From the NCBI GenBank assembly GCA_025353985.1, contig JANXNT010000779.1, positions 1-5,714 of the forward strand: 5,714 nt of DNA, written 5' to 3'. The position numbers were made by a program, and so were the translations under genes. Origin of the DNA: Limnoglobus sp. GTDB lineage: Bacteria; Planctomycetota; Planctomycetia; Gemmatales; Gemmataceae. Position 1 is the first letter of the stretch; each line of letters starts with the position of its first letter. Shown piece after piece: positions 1 through 5,714 of this stretch. The notes under the pieces are model-generated. The model did not search any database. It was given only the letters and a program-made list of their open reading frames with translations, and was not told the DNA's origin.

Positions 1-867
1 GGCGTGCTTGCGAAAGTCGTTTACCACAAGTTGCTCGATCCGGATCATAAGAAGTTGCGGACGCACGTTCTCGATGGCAATTTGCAGCACATTAACAACG
101 GTTACTGTTCCTTGCTCGAACCGAAATCGATTGCGACGGGGCAATTCGCCGAGTGGCTGATCGGGCGCAATCCCGGCACGTACGTTGCGGTGCATTACTT
201 GAAACTCATCGACTTCAGCTTCGGCGATGCGTGGAAATTGTCGCGCATTTCGGCAACCGGCCAACGCGGTATCGCTGGCCCTGCGAACGGCCCGACGTGG
301 GATTCCGTGCAGTTGCAGGTGGTCTACACGCACCCGGATCAACGTGAGGCGGCGTTCGATATTCACACGAGTTGGGTGACGCCCGATAACTTCCCTGGCT
401 ACGTCGATCAGGAAGTGCAGTTCCGCTTCGACAACGGTATTTGGCTTGCCCACCAAAGGAAACGGGGCGTCGAACTGACTGTCGAAGGCCGTTCGCCGGC
501 AGAGTTTAAGTACACGCCGAACTACCACTACAACGGCACGTTCACCGAGCCGTGGGGCGAACGCTCGCAGCGCGGGTACGGCGTCGAGGTGATCCGGCGA
601 TTCTTCGAGGAAGTCGCGTGCGTCGAGTACGGCGGCCCGAAAAGCGAGCGAGAAGCACGATTGCAAGCCGCGAAGGCACTCCGTTACAACGACCTCTCTG
701 CGGATCGCAACTGCGTCGCGATCGTGCAATCGCTTGAGGCAATTCTGGCCGCACACGCCGCCGGCCACCCTGGCGGCTCGGTTGTCGTTAATGGGCCGGA
801 TGGCGGATTGACTCTGTCGTTGCCGGGGCAGGGTGGGTCGAAAGTGCTTTATGCGACGCGAGTTTAA
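1..867 (+). CDS. Gfo/Idh/MocA-family oxidoreductase, C-terminal part (5' truncated by window)
   Basis: The reading frame is open from base 1 and ends at TAA 865-867, giving 288 visible residues. A GTG at 4 could act as a start, but the first residues (GVLAKVVYHKLLDPDH) look like the interior of the family, the strand just after the catalytic Glu-Lys-Pro. The Rossmann NAD(P)-binding domain and that EKP lysine therefore probably lie upstream. What is visible fits the alpha/beta C-terminal substrate domain: YHK at 8-10, LLEPKSI at 38-44, AVHYLKLIDF at 63-72 (H65 may be the substrate-site histidine), then alternating beta-strands, and a closing helical segment with RGYGVEVIRRFFEEV at 191-205 and ADRNCVAIVQSLEAILA at 234-250. 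Family members oxidise or reduce sugars and cyclitols with NAD(P). The substrate cannot be read from this half. It is convergent with the glycosyltransferase operon, so co-regulation is not implied. The family call is fairly sure; subfamily is unknown. Confidence 0.8.
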   Translation, partial: GVLAKVVYHKLLDPDHKKLRTHVLDGNLQHINNGYCSLLEPKSIATGQFAEWLIGRNPGTYVAVHYLKLIDFSFGDAWKLSRISATGQRGIAGPANGPTWDSVQLQVVYTHPDQREAAFDIHTSWVTPDNFPGYVDQEVQFRFDNGIWLAHQRKRGVELTVEGRSPAEFKYTPNYHYNGTFTEPWGERSQRGYGVEVIRRFFEEVACVEYGGPKSEREARLQAAKALRYNDLSADRNCVAIVQSLEAILAAHAAGHPGGSVVVNGPDGGLTLSLPGQGGSKVLYATRV

Positions 868-1089
868 GCCAATTTCACTCTCTCACAATTGACGTAAGTT
901 CAAATTGCAAAAGTTTTAAAACCGTGTTTTTCGTGTTTTTTCGTCTCAATAAGCCCCTTTTTTGATCGCAAATCGCTGATCGGTTGGCGGCGATTTTGCG
1001 GTATTCTGTGATCCTGTCATCTCTTACGTCGATGTCTCCTCGGCAAGCACTCGCCGGAAGTACCGTCCTTTTCGCGACCATATGCGCCT

Positions 1090-1153
1090 TTTTTGGGTCA
1101 TTGCGCGCCCTTTTTGGGTCATTGCGCGCCCTTTTTGGGTCATTTGCGCGCAC
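1090..1153. repeat. 21-bp tandem repeat, three copies
   Basis: The unit is TTTTT followed by GGGTCATTGCGCGCCC. Copies at 1090-1110 and 1111-1131 are identical. The third at 1132-1153 has one extra T and a C-to-A change near its end, and is followed by TTTT. A partial unit (TGCGCC then T) precedes the first copy from 1083. Each unit contains a GCGCGC palindrome. The array sits in the non-coding gap between convergent genes. It may be a slippage-born minisatellite or a cluster of protein-binding sites; the sequence alone does not decide. Confidence 0.9.
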
Positions 1154-1298
1154 TTTTGAGTACGTTCGTGCACAGTACGAATATCGACTTACGTCATTTA
1201 AGCGAAAACTTTTTGACTCCCAGAAATCGTGTTGGAGACAGAGATCCCGATGAGGAAAGGCACACTCGGACTGCATGATGGTTCGAAGAATTTCCGCC

Positions 1299-1332
1299 CC
1301 GCGCTTCGCTACGCAGAGCCTACTCGGCGCGG
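1299..1332. other. GC-rich stem-loop downstream of the GT operon
   Basis: CCGCGC (1299-1304) can pair with GCGCGG (1327-1332), extended by one T-G wobble, around a loop of about 20 bases. It lies 15 bases beyond the stop codon of the last minus-strand gene, where a terminator or RNA-stabilising 3' structure would be expected. Neither strand carries a run of T after the stem, so it is not a standard intrinsic terminator. It could instead be one copy of a dispersed extragenic palindrome, which needs other parts of the genome to test. Confidence 0.35.
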
Positions 1333-1346
1333 CTAAACGAATCGGC

Positions 1347-2819
1347 TTAATATCGCACCCAGCCCAGTTGCTCGCAGAGTTGCAGGATCCAGGGGTTTCG
1401 CCAGGGGTTCCATGCGGGGTAGAACACGGATAGCACGGAGAATGCGAGTAGCACCACGATGGCGAATCGCCAGCGTTTGGAATCGGCGATGCGGTCGACG
1501 CCGTGGAGCAGGCCCATTAGCCAGAGTGGCGAGAGCCAAATGAGCCAGCGTGCGACGCTCGTGTTTCCGCCGTAGTTGTAGCTTTGGAATCGCGTGAGAT
1601 AAAACGCGAAGACCACCACCGAGACGGTAATCGTTAGCGCGGCGAGCTTGCTGAGAGTCGATTCTCGGAAGCGCCGGGCTTGGCCGATCAGCCCGCAGGC
1701 GGCGACGAGCCAGACCGGCGTGAGACTGAACCAACCGTGATGGCCGACGAGCAAATGCATCGCGTAAACGGGTGTCGATTCGCTGTTGAAGTCGATGCCG
1801 CGCGGCCGCACTGGCTCCTTGAGTTTCAGCCAGTGGCTGCCGCCGAAGTTGTACCACGGTCCGCCGAATTCGCCGTAGGCGGGGGTGATTTTGCCCATCG
1901 AGATGACGTTGCACGCAAGGAGCGCGACGATCGGTATCGCCAACCCCGGCAGAAAGTACGTCAACGTTTGGCGGAATCGCGACATCAATAACAGCAAGCC
2001 GAGGCCGCCCGCAAATGCAGCGGCGGGTAGCTCGAATGTCGCGGTCAGCCCGGCGAACAGGCCGCTCAGAAAGAGATCGCGTTTCGTCGGCGATTCGAAG
2101 CGCAGTAGCGGATAGATTGCGAACAGCGTGCAGAAAATCGCGGGCGTGTGGTTGTTTAATGTCGATGAAAACGTGATCGCGAACGTCCCGAATGCCGCTA
2201 CCGCAAAGGTGATCAGTTTGCCGAAATCACTACGGCCATATTGCTCGATCAGTTTCGCCAATAAGAACAAATACAGCGCAAACGGCAAGACGTTGATCGT
2301 GATGAGTATGATGCCGACGACGAGCCAGCGGTCGCGGTCGATCGATAGCCCGCACAGTTTGTGGAGCAGCCAATATTCCCCCGCGAGCAGCGTGGCGAAC
2401 AGCGGCGGTTTGCTCGAATAAAACTCGCCGGTAGCGGGGTCCATCACCTTATCGATCGAGTTGTACGACTCTTCGAAGATGATGCCACTATCGCCGTACG
2501 GCGGGGCGGTGTGGGTGAAATTTGCCCGTTTGCCGATGACGTAGGTGCCGTTCTCGACGATGGCCCGCACGGTCGCCCAGCGCGACCGATCGTTCGAGCC
2601 GAACATCAGCGTCGGCTCGGGTCTTTTCTCGGGCCACACACGTACAGGTGTATCAGCGCGAGTGGCATCGAACTGCGTGGCCAGCGGTTTGTAGCGGCTC
2701 GGTTCGTAGACGTTCTCCGCGCCGACGATCTTCGCCGTGGCTACCGCAAGGGCCATCGCACCGAGTACGAGATAGATCGATTGGCGTAACGCGCGGGTCG
2801 GGTCGGTCGTGGAAATCAT
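1347..2819 (-). CDS. GT-C (ArnT/PMT-like) membrane glycosyltransferase
   Basis: This is a 490-residue integral membrane protein, in the size range of PMT/ArnT-type GT-C enzymes, which transfer sugar from a polyprenyl-phosphate donor on the outer face of the membrane. About ten hydrophobic segments are visible, roughly 12-31, 166-189, 201-222, 225-239, 250-279, 286-304, 352-378, 391-408, 422-439 and 450-466. After the first comes a long loop with NDRSRWATVRAIVENGTYV (76-94) and later SSKPPLFATLL (135-145). This matches the ArnT/PMT layout of an acidic-residue R-x-A/V-M helix followed by a KPPL motif, with D77 the candidate catalytic acid. An insertion of about 35 residues separates the two. 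The start ATG at 2819 shares its A with the TAA of the upstream gene (TAATG) and has no Shine-Dalgarno sequence, so translation is probably coupled. The frame stays open upstream, but there it only shadows the GT2 gene. Donor sugar and acceptor are unknown. Confidence 0.75.
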   Translation of the reverse strand: MISTTDPTRALRQSIYLVLGAMALAVATAKIVGAENVYEPSRYKPLATQFDATRADTPVRVWPEKRPEPTLMFGSNDRSRWATVRAIVENGTYVIGKRANFTHTAPPYGDSGIIFEESYNSIDKVMDPATGEFYSSKPPLFATLLAGEYWLLHKLCGLSIDRDRWLVVGIILITINVLPFALYLFLLAKLIEQYGRSDFGKLITFAVAAFGTFAITFSSTLNNHTPAIFCTLFAIYPLLRFESPTKRDLFLSGLFAGLTATFELPAAAFAGGLGLLLLMSRFRQTLTYFLPGLAIPIVALLACNVISMGKITPAYGEFGGPWYNFGGSHWLKLKEPVRPRGIDFNSESTPVYAMHLLVGHHGWFSLTPVWLVAACGLIGQARRFRESTLSKLAALTITVSVVVFAFYLTRFQSYNYGGNTSVARWLIWLSPLWLMGLLHGVDRIADSKRWRFAIVVLLAFSVLSVFYPAWNPWRNPWILQLCEQLGWVRY

Positions 2820-3778
2820 TACGGGGTGGCTTCGCGTGCAGGGACGGTTTCGGAAATCCGATACGGTGCATCGGGTGCGGATCGAGCGAGCGCCATCTCG
2901 GCAGAGATGCCGGTGAATGCCGATTGCCCCGCGAGGATGAACGACAGAAACGACAGCATCGAAACGAACGGCCCGAAGACGCTGCCGAGCGGCACGAACA
3001 TCGTGGCAATCCAGGTGATCGCACCGAAGAACGCCAGCATAATCGCGAGTGTACCGAAGGCGTGCATCGGGCGGTTGCCGAACGTCGTGCGGGACCAGAC
3101 GGCGATGAGATCGATGAACCCCTTCAGGAACCGGCGTGCCCCGAATTTGGAATAGCCGTACTTGCGCGCGCGATGGTGTATGACGAGTTCTTCGCAGCGA
3201 AAACCTTCGGCGGCCGCGAGAACGGGCACGAAGCGGTGGAGTTCGCCGTAGACTTTCACTTCGCGAATGACATCCGCACGATACGCTTTGAAGCCGCAAT
3301 TATGATCGTGCAACTTTACGCTAGTGAGCCACGAGACGAGGCCGTTGAAGACGCGACTCGGGAAGACTTTGTGCCACGGATCGTAGCGAATTTTCTTCCA
3401 GCCGCACACGACATCCGCTCCGGTATTGATCGCCGCTAGGAAGCGTGGAATCTCGCTCGGGTCGTCTTGCAAGTCGGCATCGAGCGTCATCACGATCGAA
3501 CCGGACGCGATTTTGAAACCTGCGGAGAGCGCGGCCGCTTTGCCGAAGTTTCGCCGAAAGCGATAGCCTTGCACCATGTGAAATTTTGCAGACAGATCGC
3601 GAATGACCTCCCACGAACCATCGTTGCTGCCATCGTCGATGAAAAGAATCTCGACGGTGCGGCCGATGTCTTTCGTTGCATTGGCAATCTCGGCCACCAG
3701 CGCGGGCAGGCTCTCGACTTCGTTGTAAACGGGCACGACGAGCGAGAGCAGATTCGGATTCGGTGCCACGCGCGTCAT
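2819..3778 (-). CDS. Polyprenyl-phosphate glycosyltransferase, GT2 (DPM1/GtrB type)
   Basis: The 319-residue protein has a complete GT-A fold of family GT2 followed by membrane anchors, the build and length of GtrB/ArnC-like enzymes that move a sugar from a nucleotide donor to a polyprenyl phosphate at the cytoplasmic face. Visible motifs are VVPVYNE (14-20), FIDDGSNDGSW (46-56), the metal-binding D-x-D in LDADLQDDP (D100, D102), HNCGFKAYR (159-167) and the basic segment RKYGYSKFG (205-213) just before the membrane region. Two hydrophobic helices span about 239-262 and 268-292, and a short polar tail ends the chain. The start ATG (3778-3776) overlaps the stop of the upstream gene in ATGA and has AGAGG seven bases upstream. 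The frame remains open further upstream, but only as a shadow of the neighbour. Next to a GT-C enzyme this gene most likely supplies its lipid-linked donor. The sugar (glucose, mannose or other) cannot be read from sequence. Confidence 0.9.
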   Translation of the reverse strand: MTRVAPNPNLLSLVVPVYNEVESLPALVAEIANATKDIGRTVEILFIDDGSNDGSWEVIRDLSAKFHMVQGYRFRRNFGKAAALSAGFKIASGSIVMTLDADLQDDPSEIPRFLAAINTGADVVCGWKKIRYDPWHKVFPSRVFNGLVSWLTSVKLHDHNCGFKAYRADVIREVKVYGELHRFVPVLAAAEGFRCEELVIHHRARKYGYSKFGARRFLKGFIDLIAVWSRTTFGNRPMHAFGTLAIMLAFFGAITWIATMFVPLGSVFGPFVSMLSFLSFILAGQSAFTGISAEMALARSAPDAPYRISETVPAREATP

Positions 3779-4839
3779 GGTTTCGCCTCTTCCGGTTTTG
3801 CCAAAGTCCGACCGAACAGATACGCCGAACCGGCGACCGCGACTTCGAACGTCGTCCAGACTAACCGCAGCATGATCGCGAACAGCACCGCTTGCGTGGC
3901 GGGGTTTGGCGTTGCACCGGCGAGGCGTATCGCGAAAATTTCCGACAACAGATATTCGCGTGGCCCCAACCCGCCGGGCGCGACGAGTACGACGAAACCG
4001 ACGACGTACGAAACGGCAATCGTTGCGAGATCGCCGCCGAGGTCCGCAAACGTCGCAGCATCGATGCCTGGCACCACGGCCTCGACGGCGAGCCGGACGC
4101 TGAGCGCCAGCAGGCACCAGCCGAACGCGGCCTGCACCAACCCGAACAACAGTAGGCCCACCGGCGGATTGTGGACGAGATGGACATCTTGCCCGTAACG
4201 CCTTCGGCCGATGCGGTTAATCAGGCGGATGAGCAGGAACAAGCCGACGGGCAGCCCCGCTACCGCAATCAGAAATGGCCCGCGCCCGTTGGTGTATTCG
4301 CCCCCAATGCCCGTGAGTGGAACCAGCAAGCCCGCGAGGATCGACCCGGACGCCATCGAAACGATCGTCTCGTAAGCCGACGTGACACCGACCACGAGTG
4401 GCGTCGCACCCGGCACCGAACGCAACAGCCCCGCCCGCACGACCAAAACCCACGCTTTACCCGGCACGTATTTCCCGAACTGACTGACGAAATACGTGCG
4501 TAACCCGAGCTTCCAACTGAGGTTTACGCCCTGACGGCGCATGAGCATCCACCAGAACGTGCCCCACGTCGTATGCGTGCCGAGGTAGAGCAAGCCGACG
4601 GGAATCCACTTCCACCAACGGTCGAATACGGTATCGAAACTAACGGCGTGATTCGTTAGCGTGTTCTTAAAATGACGCCCCACGGCGACGATAATGACCA
4701 GCGCAAGGATGGCTTTTGCGGCCAAGAATAATCGCTTGTTGCGTGGGGTCATGTAATGAATGGTAGAGAGGATCGCGACGTTCGGCACGCATTCGTTTGC
4801 GAGATCGGTTGTCAGTTCCGCAGATGGCCCATAATTCAT
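3775..4839 (-). CDS. LPG_synthase_TM / UPF0104 family membrane protein, possible flippase-like
   Basis: This 354-residue multi-spanning protein belongs to the family of the membrane part of lysylphosphatidylglycerol synthase (also YbhN- and AglD-like). Hydrophobic segments lie near 37-55, 78-98, 146-175, 187-207, 227-250, 268-288 and 316-343. Family-type motifs are YFVSQFGKYVPGKAW (116-130), AYETIVSMASG (155-165) and APGGLGPREYLLSE (287-300). The C-terminal soluble aminoacyltransferase domain of true MprF is absent, so it is not a lysyl-PG synthase. It is the first gene of a three-gene operon and overlaps the GT2 gene by four bases. Transport of lipid-linked sugar is an inference from this context; homologues have varied or unknown roles. 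Two starts are possible. ATG at 4839 has GGAGG seven bases upstream and is chosen here. ATG at 4752 (325 residues, MTPRNKR) puts the first membrane helix close to the N-terminus, as is usual in the family, but lacks a ribosome binding site. Confidence 0.82.
   Translation of the reverse strand: MNYGPSAELTTDLANECVPNVAILSTIHYMTPRNKRLFLAAKAILALVIIVAVGRHFKNTLTNHAVSFDTVFDRWWKWIPVGLLYLGTHTTWGTFWWMLMRRQGVNLSWKLGLRTYFVSQFGKYVPGKAWVLVVRAGLLRSVPGATPLVVGVTSAYETIVSMASGSILAGLLVPLTGIGGEYTNGRGPFLIAVAGLPVGLFLLIRLINRIGRRRYGQDVHLVHNPPVGLLLFGLVQAAFGWCLLALSVRLAVEAVVPGIDAATFADLGGDLATIAVSYVVGFVVLVAPGGLGPREYLLSEIFAIRLAGATPNPATQAVLFAIMLRLVWTTFEVAVAGSAYLFGRTLAKPEEAKP
3786..3790 (-). promoter_or_regulatory. Ribosome binding site of the GT2 gene
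   Basis: AGAGG on the minus strand ends seven bases before the ATG at 3778 and lies inside the end of the upstream membrane-protein gene. It supports this internal start over the longer open frame, and suggests GT2 can be translated both by coupling and by its own initiation. Confidence 0.6.
4809..4835 (+). promoter_or_regulatory. Possible sigma-70-type promoter for the S1 gene
   Basis: TTGTCA (4809-4814) and CATAAT (4830-4835) each differ at one base from the TTGACA and TATAAT consensus, but the 15-base spacer is shorter than the usual 16-18. Transcription would begin near 4842, leaving a leader of about 39 bases that contains the GAGG site. The match is moderate, and planctomycete promoters are poorly characterised, so this is a candidate only. 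It would overlap the N-terminal codons of the divergent membrane-protein gene if that gene starts at 4839. Confidence 0.3.
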
Positions 4840-4846
4840 ACCGATA

Positions 4847-4851
4847 CCTCC
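4847..4851 (-). promoter_or_regulatory. Strong Shine-Dalgarno GGAGG favouring the 4839 start
   Basis: CCTCC on the plus strand is GGAGG on the minus strand, seven bases before an in-frame ATG at 4839. It is the best ribosome binding site in the window. It is the main reason to prefer the longer form of the membrane protein over the start at 4752, which has no purine-rich site before it. Confidence 0.5.
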
Positions 4852-4868
4852 GTGCAAGAGGTTTCTCC

Positions 4869-4872
4869 GAGG
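4869..4872 (+). promoter_or_regulatory. Ribosome binding site of the S1-domain gene
   Basis: GAGG lies eight bases before the ATG at 4881. Two earlier ATGs (4873 and 4876) are in another frame and would give a shadow product, so this site and the protein homology together fix the start at 4881. Confidence 0.6.
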
Positions 4873-4880
4873 ATGATGGA

Positions 4881-5714
4881 ATGTCGACCGAGCCACTGCC
4901 CGAAACGCTACCTACCCCGACACCCGAAACGCCGGCTGCGAAGCCCGACGCTGCTCCGAAGCCCGTGCATACGACGGGGTTCAGCGCCGCGCCGAAACCC
5001 GGTGCGCCGCGGCCCGGTGGCAAGCCGATCCCGGAGAAGTGGCAGCGTGGCGACAAGCAACGCGGCGACAAGCCCCCGCAAGATAACGCCAAGAACCCAC
5101 CGCAGAACGCGGTACGCGATTTCGATAGCTACAAGCCGAACAAGCGCGACCTCGACAAAGACATCGAAGCCGAACTGAACGCGGCAATGTCCGCGATGGC
5201 CGAACTGCCACCGCTCGATTCGCCCGAAAATCCGACCGAGAAAGCCGTCGGTGGACGCAAAAAGGGCCGCGTACTCAGCATCCACGGCAAGGATGTGTTC
5301 CTCGACGTACCCGGTGGCCGCAGCCAGGGCGTGCTCGCGATCCAGGAGTTCGAGGGCAACTATCCGAAGATCGGCGACGAAGTCGAATTCATGATCGAAC
5401 GCTACGACTCTGCGAACGGGCTGCTCGTGCTGACGCTCGGCGGTGCGGTCCAGGCCGTGACAGATTGGTCCGGCATTTCGCTCGGCATGATCGTCGAAGC
5501 CCGCGTTACCGATGTCAACAAAAACAAGACTGGGCTGATGGTCGAAGTCAACGGTATCAAGGCGTTCATGCCGATCAGCCAAGCCGACCTCTACCGCGTC
5601 GAACAACCCGAACAATTCATCGGCCAGAAGCTGAAGTGCGTAGTGATTGAGGTCGATATTCACGACCGCAACCTGATCGTCAGTCGGCGGGCGTTGCTCG
5701 AACGCGAACGCAAG
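4881..5714 (+). CDS. S1 RNA-binding-domain protein, ribosomal protein S1-like (3' truncated by window)
   Basis: From ATG 4881 the frame is open to the last base, giving 278 residues with no stop, so the gene continues beyond the window. Residues 1 to about 90 are rich in Pro, Lys, Ala and Thr and look disordered. An acidic helix-like stretch (DLDKDIEAELNAAMSAMAEL, 90-109) follows. The first S1 (OB-fold) domain spans about 124-188, with GRVLSIHGKDVFLDV (129-143) and IGDEVEFMIERYD (164-176). The second spans about 199-271, with VEVNGIKAFMPIS (221-233) and NLIVSRRALLERE (264-276). The second domain closely recalls domain 2 of bacterial RpsA, where LNGIRAFLP and VVVSRRAV occur, and more S1 repeats are expected downstream. 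Ribosomal S1 binds mRNA at the 30S subunit and aids initiation. The long N-terminal extension is not seen in the E. coli protein, so a paralogous S1-domain RNA-binding protein is the alternative. The gene is divergent from the glycosyltransferase operon. Confidence 0.85.
   Translation, partial: MSTEPLPETLPTPTPETPAAKPDAAPKPVHTTGFSAAPKPGAPRPGGKPIPEKWQRGDKQRGDKPPQDNAKNPPQNAVRDFDSYKPNKRDLDKDIEAELNAAMSAMAELPPLDSPENPTEKAVGGRKKGRVLSIHGKDVFLDVPGGRSQGVLAIQEFEGNYPKIGDEVEFMIERYDSANGLLVLTLGGAVQAVTDWSGISLGMIVEARVTDVNKNKTGLMVEVNGIKAFMPISQADLYRVEQPEQFIGQKLKCVVIEVDIHDRNLIVSRRALLERERK

Larger units (their letters stand above)
868..1346. other. Convergent intergenic region, no convincing gene
   Basis: This 479-base stretch lies between the stop of the oxidoreductase and the stop of the GT-C gene, which face each other. 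It is visibly AT-richer than the genes. From the left it holds a palindrome GTTTTAAAAC (913-922), T-rich tandem tracts of the form CGTGTTTTT (923-941), an imperfect stem-loop (CGCAAATCGC 967-976 with GCGATTTTGCG 990-1000, one bulged A), the 21-bp tandem repeat (1090-1153), and near the right end a GC stem (CCGCGC 1299-1304 with GCGCGG 1327-1332). Open frames cross it on both strands, but they are rich in Arg/Lys or Phe/Arg, depend on the repeat, and lack ribosome binding sites. The T-rich tract after 923 could help end the rightward transcript; no classical hairpin-plus-U terminator is evident for either strand. Confidence 0.7.

Noticed and set aside
967..1000. Bulged stem-loop considered as a transcription terminator
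   Set aside because: No T-run follows it on the plus strand, and on the minus strand the flank is a run of A. The geometry does not fit an intrinsic terminator.
984..1253. A plus-strand open frame of 89 residues with ALFGSLR-type repeats
   Set aside because: It has a TTG start without a Shine-Dalgarno site, and the repeat is the same DNA array read in another frame. It looks like chance.
875..1276. A 133-residue minus-strand open frame across the convergent gap
   Set aside because: It is Arg/Lys-rich, includes the 21-bp repeat translated as a 7-residue repeat, has no ribosome binding site and no recognisable domain. A 21-bp period keeps any frame open, so the openness is not evidence of coding.
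2820..3299. N-terminal extension of the GT-C protein to a start at 3299
   Set aside because: The added 160 residues are Arg-rich and lie antiphase within the well-supported GT2 gene. The TAATG junction gives a natural start at 2819.
3779..4117. N-terminal extension of the GT2 protein to 4117
   Set aside because: The extension overlaps the conserved C-terminal half of the UPF0104 protein and is Arg-rich noise. The PVYNE motif lies at the expected distance from the ATG at 3778.
4908..5663. A 251-residue minus-strand open frame opposite the S1 gene
   Set aside because: The plus strand encodes two clear S1 domains over the same bases. The antisense frame has no family features.
1..5714. CRISPR arrays, tRNA or rRNA genes, insertion sequences, toxin-antitoxin or phage-defence genes
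   Set aside because: No spaced repeat array of CRISPR type, no cloverleaf or rRNA-like sequence, and no transposase or defence-domain motifs were seen on either strand.

Overview
The window looks like chromosomal DNA of a planctomycete, possibly from the Gemmataceae. This rests on moderately high GC, a Gfo/Idh/MocA-type sugar oxidoreductase of a kind abundant in that phylum, and the style of the membrane glycosyltransferase and S1 proteins. It is an inference from protein character, not from a marker gene. Five protein genes can be supported. Two of them run off the window edges.

Layout: (1) 1-867, plus strand: the C-terminal part of a Gfo/Idh/MocA-family oxidoreductase whose NAD(P)-binding half lies upstream of the window. 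(2) 868-1346: a 479-base gap between two convergent genes. It is AT-richer than its surroundings and holds T-rich tracts, stem-loops and a 21-bp tandem repeat; I see no convincing gene in it. (3) 1347-4839, minus strand: a tight three-gene operon. In transcription order it encodes a flippase-like integral membrane protein (LPG_synthase_TM/UPF0104 family), a polyprenyl-phosphate glycosyltransferase of the DPM1/GtrB type (GT2), and a multi-spanning GT-C enzyme of the ArnT/PMT type. Consecutive genes overlap by 4 bases (ATGA) and by 1 base (TAATG). (4) 4840-4880: a short divergent control region, 128 bases long if the alternative start of the first operon gene is used. (5) 4881-5714, plus strand: the first 278 residues of an S1 RNA-binding-domain protein resembling ribosomal protein S1, with a long Pro/Lys-rich N-terminal extension. 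It continues past the window.

How the genes may work together: the three minus-strand genes make a coherent hypothetical pathway. The GT2 enzyme would charge a polyprenyl phosphate with a sugar on the cytoplasmic face, the multi-spanning protein could move the lipid-linked sugar across the membrane, and the GT-C enzyme would pass the sugar to an extracytoplasmic acceptor. The GT2 and GT-C steps follow from motifs. The flippase role, the sugar and the acceptor are inference. The S1 gene and the oxidoreductase are neighbours with no evident functional tie.
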